Made by a program: the position numbers and the translations under genes. Below are positions 1 through 6,837 of a stretch of DNA of 7,008 bases, one piece after another. Numbering within the stretch: position 1 is the first letter of the stretch; each line of letters starts with the position of its first letter. The notes below the pieces were generated by a model. The model was not told where the DNA came from. It was given only the letters and a program-made list of their open reading frames with translations, and did no database searches. The DNA comes from Clostridiales bacterium (GTDB lineage: Bacteria > Bacillota > Clostridia > Caldicoprobacterales > UBA3941), in NCBI GenBank assembly GCA_012522165.1, contig JAAYKZ010000386.1:1-7008 (forward strand). The letters are read 5' to 3'.

Positions 1-4
1 GTAT

Positions 5-10
5 AGGAGG
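5..10 (+). promoter_or_regulatory. Ribosome-binding site of tkt
   Basis: AGGAGG lies six bases before the ATG at 17, which is ideal spacing. It supports the first methionine over the second one at residue 6. The promoter of the gene lies outside the window. Confidence 0.85.
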
Positions 11-16
11 AATAGT

Positions 17-2005
17 ATGAATCGAGTGGAAATGAAAAGTGTAAATGCTATCCGCATACTTTCTGCAGAAATGGTAGAAAAGGCAAAATCAGGTCATCCT
101 GGTATGCCCATGGGAGCTGCTCCTATGGCCTATTCCCTTTGGGCTAGGGAGATGAAACACAATCCAGCCAACCCTGATTGGGCAGATAGAGACCGTTTTG
201 TTTTATCGGCTGGTCATGCCTCTGCTTTACTTTATTCCCTGCTTCACCTATTTGGATACGATCTTCCAATGGAAGAGATAAAACAGTTTAGACAATGGGG
301 AAGTAAAACACCAGGACATCCGGAATATGGACATACTGTAGGTGTAGAGACTACAACAGGCCCCTTGGGACAGGGCTTTGCTACTGGTGTAGGTATGGCT
401 TTGGCAGAAGCTCACCTAGCTGCTAAATTCAATAGACCAGGTTATGACATCGTAGACCACTATACCTACGTACTTGCCGGAGATGGATGCATGATGGAAG
501 GTATAACTGCTGAAGCGGCTTCTTTGGCAGGAACCTTAGAGCTAGACAAGTTAATTGTATTATATGACTCCAATGCCATCACAATTGAAGGGGATACTAA
601 TATAGCCTTTAGAGAAGATGTAGGCAAGCGCTTTGAAGCTTATGGATGGCAAGTTCTTAAGGTAGAGGACGGGAACGATATAGATGCTATTAGCAAAGCT
701 ATTGAGGATGCTAAAGCTGAGAAAACCAAGCCTTCCCTGATTATCATAACCACTGAGATTGGTTATGGTGCGCCTGCAAAGCAGGGTAAAGCATCTGCTC
801 ATGGTGAGCCCCTAGGACAAGAAAATCTAAAAGAAGCCAAAGAGTTTTTGGGTTGGACTTATGAAGAAGAGTTTTTTGTACCTCAAGAAGTTAGAGAACA
901 CATGGAGTCAATTAAACAAAAGGGAATTGAAGCTGAAAAAGCATGGCAGGAGAAATGGGAGGCTTATTCCAAAGAATATCCTGAGCTAGCCAAGGAATGG
1001 GAACTATGGCATAGCGATGAACTACCAGTAGACTTATTAAACGATGAAGATTTTTGGAAGTTCCAAGGCGCAAATGCTACTCGTTCATCTTCAGGTGAAG
1101 TTATAAACCGCCTAGCCAAGGTTCTACCTAATCTAATAGGAGGTTCTGCTGACCTTGCACCATCTACAAAGACCTTGATGAATGATAGGGGTAGTTTCTC
1201 AGCTGAGAATCGTACTGGCTCAAATCTACACTTTGGTGTACGCGAGCATGCTATGGCGGCCATGGCTAATGGAATAGCTCTTCATGGTGGGCTAAGACCA
1301 TATGTAGCTACTTTCTTTGTATTCTCTGACTATATGAAACCCGCTATGAGACTGTCAGCATTAATGGGATTGCCTGTAGTGTATGTATTAACTCACGACA
1401 GCATTGGAGTAGGAGAGGATGGACCTACTCACGAACCAATTGAGCATCTAGCTGCTGCTAGAAGTATTCCAAACTTTACCGTATTCCGTCCTGCTGACTC
1501 CAAAGAAACTGCTGCTGGATGGTATGCAGCCCTTACCAGAAAGAATAGTCCCACTGCCTTGGTACTTAGCCGTCAGAACCTGCCTCTGTATGAAGAGACG
1601 GGCAAAGAGGCACTAAAGGGCGGATACATCCTATTAGATTCCGAAAAAGAAACTCCCGATATTATCCTCATGGCCTCTGGTTCAGAAGTAGAGTTTGTAT
1701 ATAAAGCTCATGGCATACTGAAGGAAAAAGGTATCGACGCTAGGGTAGTAAGCATGCCTTCCTTTGAAATCTTTGATGAGCAGCCTGAGGAGTATAAGGA
1801 GAAGGTATTACCTAAGGCAGTAAGAGCTCGTTTAGCTGTAGAGGCAGCATCCTCCTTTGGATGGCATAAATATGTTGGACTTGACGGAGATACAATTACT
1901 ATAGATCATTTCGGCGCATCTGCACCAGGAAAGGTTCTCTTTGAGAAGTTTGGCTTTACAGTGGAAAATGTTGTGGAAAAAGCCCAGCAGCTTGTAAGAA
2001 AATAA
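17..2005 (+). CDS. tkt: Transketolase
   Basis: Thiamine-diphosphate enzyme of the cytosolic non-oxidative pentose phosphate pathway, moving two-carbon ketol units between sugar phosphates (xylulose 5-P to ribose 5-P or erythrose 4-P). At 662 residues it is full length for the bacterial family. Seen in order: SGHPG with His27, AGHAS with His67, the TPP/metal motif GDGCMMEG (155-162) with the partner Asn186, SAHG with His262, the pyrimidine-domain FGVREH with the expected catalytic glutamate at 410, THD with His460, and DGPTHEP (468-474). A C-terminal transketolase domain fills roughly 540-662. All three domains are present with no break. The ATG has a well-spaced AGGAGG. It ends just before a bidirectional hairpin. 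Whether it is the last gene of an operon cannot be judged, because the upstream side is cut off. In some Clostridia transketolase is split into two subunits; this one is the fused, single-chain form. Confidence 0.98.
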   Translation: MNRVEMKSVNAIRILSAEMVEKAKSGHPGMPMGAAPMAYSLWAREMKHNPANPDWADRDRFVLSAGHASALLYSLLHLFGYDLPMEEIKQFRQWGSKTPGHPEYGHTVGVETTTGPLGQGFATGVGMALAEAHLAAKFNRPGYDIVDHYTYVLAGDGCMMEGITAEAASLAGTLELDKLIVLYDSNAITIEGDTNIAFREDVGKRFEAYGWQVLKVEDGNDIDAISKAIEDAKAEKTKPSLIIITTEIGYGAPAKQGKASAHGEPLGQENLKEAKEFLGWTYEEEFFVPQEVREHMESIKQKGIEAEKAWQEKWEAYSKEYPELAKEWELWHSDELPVDLLNDEDFWKFQGANATRSSSGEVINRLAKVLPNLIGGSADLAPSTKTLMNDRGSFSAENRTGSNLHFGVREHAMAAMANGIALHGGLRPYVATFFVFSDYMKPAMRLSALMGLPVVYVLTHDSIGVGEDGPTHEPIEHLAAARSIPNFTVFRPADSKETAAGWYAALTRKNSPTALVLSRQNLPLYEETGKEALKGGYILLDSEKETPDIILMASGSEVEFVYKAHGILKEKGIDARVVSMPSFEIFDEQPEEYKEKVLPKAVRARLAVEAASSFGWHKYVGLDGDTITIDHFGASAPGKVLFEKFGFTVENVVEKAQQLVRK

Positions 2006-2025
2006 ATTAAATAATTGAATTGAGA

Positions 2026-2050
2026 AAAGCGGTGGATTTCCCACCGCTTT
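2026..2050. terminator. Bidirectional terminator between tkt and the 90-residue ORF
   Basis: A perfect 10-bp stem (AAAGCGGTGG paired with CCACCGCTTT) encloses a five-base loop, 20 bases after the tkt stop and 10 bases from the stop of the opposing gene. The arms start in A and end in T, so each strand gets a short T stretch. Placement between two convergent genes fits shared use. The U-tract is short in both directions, so efficiency is uncertain. Confidence 0.82.
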
Positions 2051-2060
2051 CTAATATTCA

Positions 2061-2333
2061 TTAATCGTCGTTGTCTAGGATTTCCAGTTCGAAGGTATCA
2101 AAATCTATAGGTTCCATAAAATTATCTTGAGTGAGTACGATTCTTCTATATTCTTCATATTCCCTTTGATTTTTAGGAAACCATAAAGGACGCTGAAGAT
2201 CAAATTCGTAGCAAATCTCTTCAATACACTTATGAAGGGCATCTATCTCCTTTATATCATTTCCCAAGTATTCAGCTATCATATCTTTAACAATCTTATT
2301 ATTTTTCCTAATTAATCCCCATACTCGAAGCAT
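2061..2333 (-). CDS. Conserved-looking hypothetical protein, 90 residues
   Basis: I cannot assign a function. The protein is small and soluble-looking, with no signal peptide or membrane segment. The N-terminal third is basic and helical (MLRVWGLIRKNNKIVKD). A middle segment reads DLQRPLWFPKNQREYEEY (residues 45-62), followed by an acidic tail with NFMEPIDFDTFELEIL and a terminal DNDD. The pattern W-x-P-K-N-x-R-E-Y followed by F-M-E-x-I-D-F-D resembles small uncharacterised proteins I associate with Clostridia; this is memory, not a search. It has good coding support: AAGGTG (2341-2346) about seven bases before the ATG, an extended -10 promoter about 105 bases upstream, and a terminator just after the stop. 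It is monocistronic, convergent with tkt and divergent from the YihY-family gene. Confidence 0.78.
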   Translation of the reverse strand: MLRVWGLIRKNNKIVKDMIAEYLGNDIKEIDALHKCIEEICYEFDLQRPLWFPKNQREYEEYRRIVLTQDNFMEPIDFDTFELEILDNDD

Positions 2334-2437
2334 AATGTATCACCTTATTTAACCTTTATTTTATCTGTAGTGCTGTGTTTATCAAATGGCAATTATTTAG
2401 CTGCTCAATAGCTTAATTTATTTTCTAATTGTTCTTC

Positions 2438-2467
2438 ATTATACCAAATAAATACTAGACATGGAAA
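2438..2467 (-). promoter_or_regulatory. Extended -10 promoter for the 90-residue ORF
   Basis: On the minus strand a full TATAAT (2438-2443) is preceded by TGG (2444-2446), giving TGGTATAAT, an extended -10. At a spacer of 18 bases sits TTTCCA (2462-2467), a 4/6 match to the -35 consensus. Transcription would begin near 2431, leaving a leader of roughly 100 bases before the ATG at 2333. No strong hairpin was seen in that leader. The call rests on motif match only. Confidence 0.5.
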
Positions 2468-2510
2468 GAAAAATGTGGGTTTATCTATAAAAAAGGGGCA
2501 ATATACAAAT

Positions 2511-2520
2511 AGGTGGGAGG
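2511..2520 (+). promoter_or_regulatory. Ribosome-binding site of the YihY-family gene, long spacing
   Basis: AGGTGGGAGG ends 11 bases before the ATG at 2532, longer than usual. An in-frame TAG directly precedes this ATG, so no longer start is possible. I found no convincing plus-strand promoter in 2334-2531; TAGACA at 2456 lacks a good -10 at proper distance. Confidence 0.65.
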
Positions 2521-2531
2521 TTTTAAGCTAG

Positions 2532-3371
2532 ATGGGCAGACTTTTTAGGTTCATAAAAGCTATGTACTATCGCCTGTTAGATGATGATATTTTAGCTCTA
2601 GGGGCACAGATGGCCTATTATTTAATCCTGTCTTTTTTTCCTTTTTTAATATTTCTTATGGCCCTAATAGGGAATAGTCCAATTTCTAGTCAGCAGGTGC
2701 TTAGGGGTTTATTAGGAATTCTTCCTGAGGAGGCCTATATTTTAGTCAGGAATACAGTTGTGGAAATAGTGGATACAAAGGCAGGCGGTTTGGCCCCCGT
2801 AAGTGGAATTTTGGCTTTATGGTTTGCATCCAATGGAATTGGATCCATAATAACTGGTCTTAACAAAGCCTATGATGAGAAAGAGAGAAGGCCATTTTGG
2901 ATGGTAAAGCTAATTTCCATAATATTTACTTTGCTTCTTTCTACTGTAATTATTTTTTCTTTTATCCTTTTAGTTTTTGGTGGAGTAATAAAAAAACAAA
3001 TTTTAGATGGAATGGAGCTAGAACCCCTATACCAGAGCCTTTGGAATACTGGACGTTATATCTTTATTTCATCAGTTATATTTCTAGTGTTTATAATACT
3101 ATATAGATTCACTCCTAGTAGGAGGATGAAATGGAGGGAGGTAATTCCAGGAGCAATATTTGCTACCACGGGCTGGCTGACAACATCCCTAGGATTTGCC
3201 TATTATGTAGATAATTTTACCAATTATTCTAGATTCTATGGTAGTATCGGTGGGGTAGTGGTTTTGCTTATATGGCTCTATTACAGTGCTGTCATTATTC
3301 TACTAGGAGGAGAATTAAATGCGGCTCTAGCCTATGAGAAAAAGTCAAAAGATAAGGATAAACCTAAATGA
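2532..3371 (+). CDS. YihY/BrkB family integral membrane protein
   Basis: Inner-membrane protein of the YihY/virulence-factor-BrkB family, once misnamed ribonuclease BN; its molecular role is not firmly established. At 279 residues it has normal family length. I see six hydrophobic segments, about residues 28-46, 88-107, 125-151, 172-191, 202-222 and 237-264. Family hallmarks are the first-helix AQMAYYLILSFFPFL, SNGIGSIITGLNKAYD after helix two, RFTPSRRMKWREVIPGA before helix five, and the last-helix block GGVVVLLIWLYYSAVIILLGGELNA (in parts, 240-264). The tail is lysine-rich (KKSKDKDKPK) and probably cytosolic. The start is fixed by an upstream in-frame TAG. The aspartate kinase promoter begins 16 bases after the stop and no terminator separates them, so readthrough into that gene is possible. 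The genes share no obvious function. Confidence 0.93.
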   Translation: MGRLFRFIKAMYYRLLDDDILALGAQMAYYLILSFFPFLIFLMALIGNSPISSQQVLRGLLGILPEEAYILVRNTVVEIVDTKAGGLAPVSGILALWFASNGIGSIITGLNKAYDEKERRPFWMVKLISIIFTLLLSTVIIFSFILLVFGGVIKKQILDGMELEPLYQSLWNTGRYIFISSVIFLVFIILYRFTPSRRMKWREVIPGAIFATTGWLTTSLGFAYYVDNFTNYSRFYGSIGGVVVLLIWLYYSAVIILLGGELNAALAYEKKSKDKDKPK

Positions 3372-3387
3372 ATAGACTGTCAGGAAC

Positions 3388-3416
3388 TTGACAATTATTC
3401 AGGGTATAAATATAAT
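3388..3416 (+). promoter_or_regulatory. Consensus sigma-A promoter of the aspartate kinase gene
   Basis: TTGACA (3388-3393) and TATAAT (3411-3416) are separated by exactly 17 bases, a perfect match to the housekeeping consensus. Transcription should start near 3423, giving a leader of about 30 bases. That is too short for a lysine riboswitch, T-box or attenuator, so RNA-leader control from this promoter is unlikely. Confidence 0.88.
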
Positions 3417-3438
3417 AAGCATATTCGAGTTAATTTAT

Positions 3439-3443
3439 GGAGG
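3439..3443 (+). promoter_or_regulatory. Ribosome-binding site deciding the aspartate kinase start
   Basis: GGAGG lies ten bases before the ATG at 3454 and downstream of the consensus promoter. It supports that ATG rather than the TTG at 3388, which lies in the -35 box and so would not be in the transcript from this promoter. Confidence 0.85.
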
Positions 3444-3453
3444 TTTATTAGTT

Positions 3454-4770
3454 ATGGGTATCAAGGTTGCCAAATTTGGGGGTTCGTCCCTGGCAGATGC
3501 GGAGCAGTTTAAAAAGGTTCGTTCTATAGTTATGATGGATGAAGAGCGCAGATATATAGTTCCTTCTGCTCCAGGGAAAAGGCATTCTAGCGATCATAAG
3601 ATAACTGATCTTCTTTACTTGTGTCAAGAGCATGCTCAGAAAGGTATTCCTTTTGGTGAGATTTTTGAGCTGATTTCTACAAGATATTTAGGTATAGCAG
3701 AGGAATTAGGCCTATCCTTGGATCTTGTGCCTATTCTTGAAGATATTAGAGAGAAGATTTTGGGAGGATATTCGGCTGATTATACAGCGAGTAGAGGAGA
3801 ATATTTAAATGGTTTAATTTTGGCTGAATACTTGGGCTATGAATTTGTAGATCCAGCGGATATTATTTTCTTTACCCAGTCTGGGACCTATGATGCTCAA
3901 ACAACTTTAGAGGCTGTCAGTCAGGTTTTAACAAAGGTAGAAAGGGCTGTTATTCCAGGTTTTTATGGTTCAAGGCCCGATGGTGGAATACAAACTTTCT
4001 CTAGAGGTGGATCAGATATTACAGGTGCTATAATAGCTCAGGGAGTAAATGCTGATTTGTACGAAAATTGGACTGATGTGTCTGGTTTTATGATGGCTGA
4101 TCCCAGGATTGTCAACAATCCTAAGCCAATAAAAGAAATAACCTATAAGGAACTTCGGGAGCTAGCCTATATGGGAGCAAACGTGCTTCATGAAGAGGCA
4201 GTTTTCCCTGTTAGACAAGCGGGAATCCCTATTAACATAAAGAATACCAATGATCCTGAAGCTCCAGGAACCTTTATAGTGCCCAACGGGGAGCAATACC
4301 ATGGGACTGGTATGATTACTGGAATAGCGGGTAAAAAGGGTTTTACTGTTATATCCATAGAGAAGGCTATGATGAATTCTGAGCTGGGATTTGGGCGTAA
4401 GCTTTTATCCATAATAGAGACTAGAGGAATATCTTTTGAGCACATGCCTTCAGGTATTGATAGTATTTCACTTGTAATCGCAGATAATCAGCTAGATGGT
4501 AAGTTAGATGATATAATTGAGGATATAAAGCAGCAGCTAAAGCCTGATAGCGTAGATGTAACTTCTAACATGGCTTTAATTGCCACTGTAGGGCATGGGA
4601 TGGCCAGAACTCCCGGAATTTCTGGTAAACTTTTTGGTGCTTTGGGCAAAGATAATATCAATGTTAGAATGATTGCTCAAGGCTCTAGTGAAATGAACAT
4701 AATAATAGGTGTGGAGAACGAAGATTTTGAAAGAGCGATACAGGCCATATATTATGCTTTTGTAGATTAA
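3454..4770 (+). CDS. lysC: Aspartate kinase (EC 2.7.2.4), monofunctional
   Basis: Cytosolic enzyme that phosphorylates aspartate with ATP, the first step to lysine, threonine, methionine, diaminopimelate and dipicolinate. With the start at 3454 it has 438 residues, normal for a monofunctional enzyme. Seen: N-terminal KFGGSS (7-12), SAPGKR (38-43) where many homologues have SAMGKT, SRGEYLNG (113-120), FSRGGSDITGA (182-192), and NWTDVSGFMMADPR (205-218). Two ACT-like regulatory domains follow, about 296-360 and 371-437, the second with ISGKLFGALGKDNINVRMIAQGSSEMNI (in parts, 389-416). The ACT pair implies feedback control by an end product; which one cannot be read from the sequence. The longer open frame from 3388 adds 22 residues that begin in the -35 box and is rejected. 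It stands alone, without asd, hom or dap genes beside it. The symbol is generic; paralogues may exist elsewhere. Confidence 0.95.
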   Translation: MGIKVAKFGGSSLADAEQFKKVRSIVMMDEERRYIVPSAPGKRHSSDHKITDLLYLCQEHAQKGIPFGEIFELISTRYLGIAEELGLSLDLVPILEDIREKILGGYSADYTASRGEYLNGLILAEYLGYEFVDPADIIFFTQSGTYDAQTTLEAVSQVLTKVERAVIPGFYGSRPDGGIQTFSRGGSDITGAIIAQGVNADLYENWTDVSGFMMADPRIVNNPKPIKEITYKELRELAYMGANVLHEEAVFPVRQAGIPINIKNTNDPEAPGTFIVPNGEQYHGTGMITGIAGKKGFTVISIEKAMMNSELGFGRKLLSIIETRGISFEHMPSGIDSISLVIADNQLDGKLDDIIEDIKQQLKPDSVDVTSNMALIATVGHGMARTPGISGKLFGALGKDNINVRMIAQGSSEMNIIIGVENEDFERAIQAIYYAFVD

Positions 4771-4783
4771 TAAAAGATCAATA

Positions 4784-4807
4784 AAAGTCTCCTAATTAGG
4801 AGACTTT
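4784..4807 (+). terminator. Hairpin after aspartate kinase
   Basis: A perfect 24-base palindrome starts 14 bases after the stop. The arm AAAGTCTCCT pairs with AGGAGACTTT around an AATT loop. The 3' arm ends in TTT, but only AAATAATGG follows, so the U-tract is poor. It probably acts together with the hairpin that begins four bases later. Confidence 0.68.
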
Positions 4808-4811
4808 AAAT

Positions 4812-4846
4812 AATGGCTATTGATCAGGGAAGGATCAATAGCCATT
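4812..4846. terminator. Second, longer hairpin between convergent genes
   Basis: A perfect 14-bp stem (AATGGCTATTGATC paired with GATCAATAGCCATT) encloses a seven-base loop AGGGAAG. It lies seven bases from the stop of the minus-strand flavin-reductase-like gene and 41 bases after the aspartate kinase stop. On the minus strand the stem runs into an AT-rich stretch (ATTATTTAAA), so it likely ends the minus-strand operon and backs up the first hairpin for the plus strand. Confidence 0.7.
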
Positions 4847-4853
4847 TGTAATA

Positions 4854-5357
4854 TTATGAATCCCTAGTTTCGTAGCAGGTAAGGATTTCACCAAAATACA
4901 GAGTATGATAATCTGGATACCATTTTTCATCTATGGCCTTATCCAGATTTTCTGGGATTATATCTTGTTTATATACCACTTTACATTCATAATGGAGACA
5001 ACATTCTTTGATGATAGGTGTTTTAATTTTTTGTGCAGCTACAGGAGTAAGGTTACATTCCTTGAACTTATCATAATCACGTCCTGATTTAGTTCCGCAG
5101 AAGGCCAGCTCTTTGCTTAGGTTTTTCCCCATAGGAATGCTAACAGTAAACTCACCGGTCTCTTCTAAAATACTATGGGTATATCTGGATTTTCTAACTG
5201 GAACAATGAATATAGGTTTGCCCCAGTAGATATTGATACCACCCCAGCCAATAACCATGGTGTTGATTTTATCATGACCGGTGGTTAGAAAAATTCCTCC
5301 CCGTCTTAAATGCTGGTCTACTTCCTTAAGATATTGGTTATAAGGTACCTCTTTCAT
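4854..5357 (-). CDS. Flavin reductase-like FMN split-barrel protein
   Basis: Soluble 167-residue protein resembling the flavin reductase-like/flavoredoxin domain, which binds FMN in a split beta-barrel and usually works as a dimer. Seen: GGIFLTT (20-26), NTMVIGWGGINIYWGKP (32-48) followed by the strand FIVPVRKSRYTH, the EFTVSIP strand (69-75), and CGTKSGRDYDKF (87-98), a typical signature of this domain. HTLYFGEI near the end is the usual last strand. The CC pair at 119-120 and the extra Cys at 101, 125 and 161 are notable, but no metal-binding spacing is evident. Its ATG has GGAGG at 5365-5369 inside the end of the regulator gene and follows that gene's TAG by two bases, so translational coupling is very likely. 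The electron donor and acceptor are unknown; family members reduce flavin with NAD(P)H or act as FMN electron carriers. Confidence 0.9.
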   Translation of the reverse strand: MKEVPYNQYLKEVDQHLRRGGIFLTTGHDKINTMVIGWGGINIYWGKPIFIVPVRKSRYTHSILEETGEFTVSIPMGKNLSKELAFCGTKSGRDYDKFKECNLTPVAAQKIKTPIIKECCLHYECKVVYKQDIIPENLDKAIDEKWYPDYHTLYFGEILTCYETRDS

Positions 5358-5359
5358 CT

Positions 5360-6805
5360 CTATTCCTCCATTTCTTTTATTATTTCACCTATAATACTAA
5401 AACCTTTTTCAATCTCCTTCAAGGTTGAGCGGGAGAAGCCTAGACGGAAGGTATTTTTACCTTTTTCGTCGGTATAAAAAATATCTCCTGGCATAAAAAT
5501 AACAATACGTATGATATACCTGTATAGAACCAGGCGGGCATCTATGTTTTCATCCATTTCGACAAATATATGAAGGCCTCCTTCGCCTAATATTCTTTTA
5601 TGGGGTATATATTTTTTGGCACATTCAAGAGCAAAATCATATTTTTCCCGGTATATTCTTCGTGCTTTTTTCAGGTACTTTTCAAGATTTCCTGTTACTA
5701 GATATTCGTACAGGACTGCCTGATCTAAAAAAGAAGTGTGGATATCACGGCTTCGCTTAACGCTTTCTAGCTTTGATATAAGGTCTTTATCCCCTAAAAT
5801 CCATCCAATTCTAAGGCCGGGGAATAGGACTTTTGATAGGCTTCCAATGTAGATAACACTGTTTCCATGGCCACATAGCCCGGCAAGGGGCGATAGGTGG
5901 GAACCAGAGTATCTTAGCTCTTCATTAAAACCGTCCTCTATTATAGGCACTTTATAGCGTGCAAAGATTTTTAAAGCTTCCATCCTCTTCTCAGGAGACA
6001 TAACTATTCCCGTGGGGTTATGGTATGAAGGTATTAAAAAACCCATGGATATAGGTTTGAGGGATAGGGTTTTTTTCAATTCATTTAAGTTTATACCGTC
6101 TTCCTCAATATCCACTCCTAGTATATTTAGGCCATGGAGCTTCATGATTTTTATAGCTGTATTATGAGTAGGATTTTCACAAAGGATATAATCACCTGGG
6201 TTGGTTAGGGCAGATAGAACTATATCGAAGCCTTCAGTAAATCCGTTGGTTATCAGTATATCCTTACCTTCAATGTTGACTCCTTTGTTACTCATATAAT
6301 GTAGAAGGTATTCTATAAGAGGCTTATATCCTTGAGCATATCCATAGTTTAGCAATTTTTCTCCTTCAAGGGAGAAACGATTTAAAAAAGCTCTTTTAAA
6401 ATCCTCCACATCAAATAGCTTATCATCAGGAGCGATGCTTTTAAAGGATATCATTCCTTTTTTCCATTTGGCTTCATGCTTTACTATATCCAGTTCATTT
6501 GCTAGTTTGGTATATGAATTTAGTTTGGAATTCCAGTCGAATTTCCATTGGTTTTGATAGTCAATATTAATAGCTGATACAAAGGCTCCCTTGCCTCTAA
6601 GGACTTCAATAAATCCCTCATCTTGTAAGTATTCATAGGCTAGAATAACAGTATTACGGCTCACTTTGAGGATACTGCTAAGCTCCCTAGTGGAGGGAAG
6701 TTTTTGACCTTGGCTCAGCAGCCCTTTAAGGATCATCTGTTTTATATAGTCCCTGATTTGTAAGTACAGGGGTCTATCATCTGAAAAACTTATATCAGTA
6801 AACAT
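5360..6805 (-). CDS. MocR-family transcriptional regulator (GntR wHTH fused to PLP aminotransferase fold)
   Basis: A 481-residue regulator of the MocR/PdxR/GabR type, in which an aminotransferase-like domain acts as a ligand sensor. The GntR winged helix-turn-helix covers about 8-78 (LPSTRELSSILKVSRNTVIL, then GFIEVLRGKGAFV). After a linker, the type I fold runs from about 115 to the end. Seen: HNPTG (262-266) with Asn263, IIEDGFNEELRY (288-299) with Asp291, SLSK with the expected PLP lysine at 325, LFPGLRIGW, and FRLGFS with the expected carboxylate-binding Arg454. The family usually has EDDYDSEFRY where this protein has EDGFNEELRY, so Phe293 replaces the usual Tyr. The first gene of a two-gene operon with the flavin-reductase-like protein. 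MocR proteins commonly control their own or adjacent genes; the repeats upstream suggest autoregulation. Ligand and targets are unknown. A start at TTG 6820 is less likely because it abuts the Shine-Dalgarno. Confidence 0.93.
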   Translation of the reverse strand: MFTDISFSDDRPLYLQIRDYIKQMILKGLLSQGQKLPSTRELSSILKVSRNTVILAYEYLQDEGFIEVLRGKGAFVSAINIDYQNQWKFDWNSKLNSYTKLANELDIVKHEAKWKKGMISFKSIAPDDKLFDVEDFKRAFLNRFSLEGEKLLNYGYAQGYKPLIEYLLHYMSNKGVNIEGKDILITNGFTEGFDIVLSALTNPGDYILCENPTHNTAIKIMKLHGLNILGVDIEEDGINLNELKKTLSLKPISMGFLIPSYHNPTGIVMSPEKRMEALKIFARYKVPIIEDGFNEELRYSGSHLSPLAGLCGHGNSVIYIGSLSKVLFPGLRIGWILGDKDLISKLESVKRSRDIHTSFLDQAVLYEYLVTGNLEKYLKKARRIYREKYDFALECAKKYIPHKRILGEGGLHIFVEMDENIDARLVLYRYIIRIVIFMPGDIFYTDEKGKNTFRLGFSRSTLKEIEKGFSIIGEIIKEMEE

Positions 6806-6812
6806 AATCTTT

Positions 6813-6818
6813 CCCTCC
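6813..6818 (-). promoter_or_regulatory. Ribosome-binding site deciding the MocR start
   Basis: On the minus strand GGAGGG lies seven bases before the ATG at 6805. The longer open frame starts at a TTG (6820-6818) that abuts and overlaps this same element, so it would have no ribosome-binding site of its own. The ATG is therefore chosen. Confidence 0.88.
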
Positions 6819-6837
6819 AAAGACTATTTCATATCTA

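Noticed and set aside
560..1263. Minus-strand open frames of 80 and 99 codons inside tkt
   Set aside because: They lie fully antisense to a clear transketolase, with no recognisable domains or supporting start signals.
1832..2044. Minus-strand 70-codon frame over the tkt 3' end
   Set aside because: It overlaps the catalytic gene and starts within it, and it spans the terminator hairpin. It looks like an antisense shadow.
2456..2491. Plus-strand promoter for the YihY-family gene (TAGACA with TATAAA)
   Set aside because: The spacing of 24 bases is too long, and nearer hexamers match the -10 at only about three of six positions.
2897..3106. Plus-strand 69-codon frame within the YihY-family gene
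   Set aside because: It is out of frame with a well-supported membrane protein. Its Phe/Tyr-rich composition is typical of a shifted AT-rich hydrophobic gene.
3388..3453. A 22-residue N-terminal extension of aspartate kinase from a TTG start
   Set aside because: The TTG is part of the -35 box and lies upstream of the expected transcript start. The family N-terminus and the GGAGG support the ATG at 3454.
3372..3453. Possible lysine riboswitch or T-box upstream of aspartate kinase
   Set aside because: The gap is only 82 bases, the promoter fills half of it, and the remaining leader is about 30 bases.
3448..4445. Minus-strand frames of 61 and 85 codons across aspartate kinase
   Set aside because: Antisense to conserved coding sequence, with no domain signal.
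4905..5087. Plus-strand 60-codon frame opposite the flavin-reductase-like gene
   Set aside because: Antisense to a recognisable domain, with no ribosome-binding site and no meaningful composition.
6806..6820. A five-residue extension of the MocR protein from TTG
   Set aside because: The TTG abuts the Shine-Dalgarno of the ATG at 6805 and has no upstream ribosome-binding site of its own.
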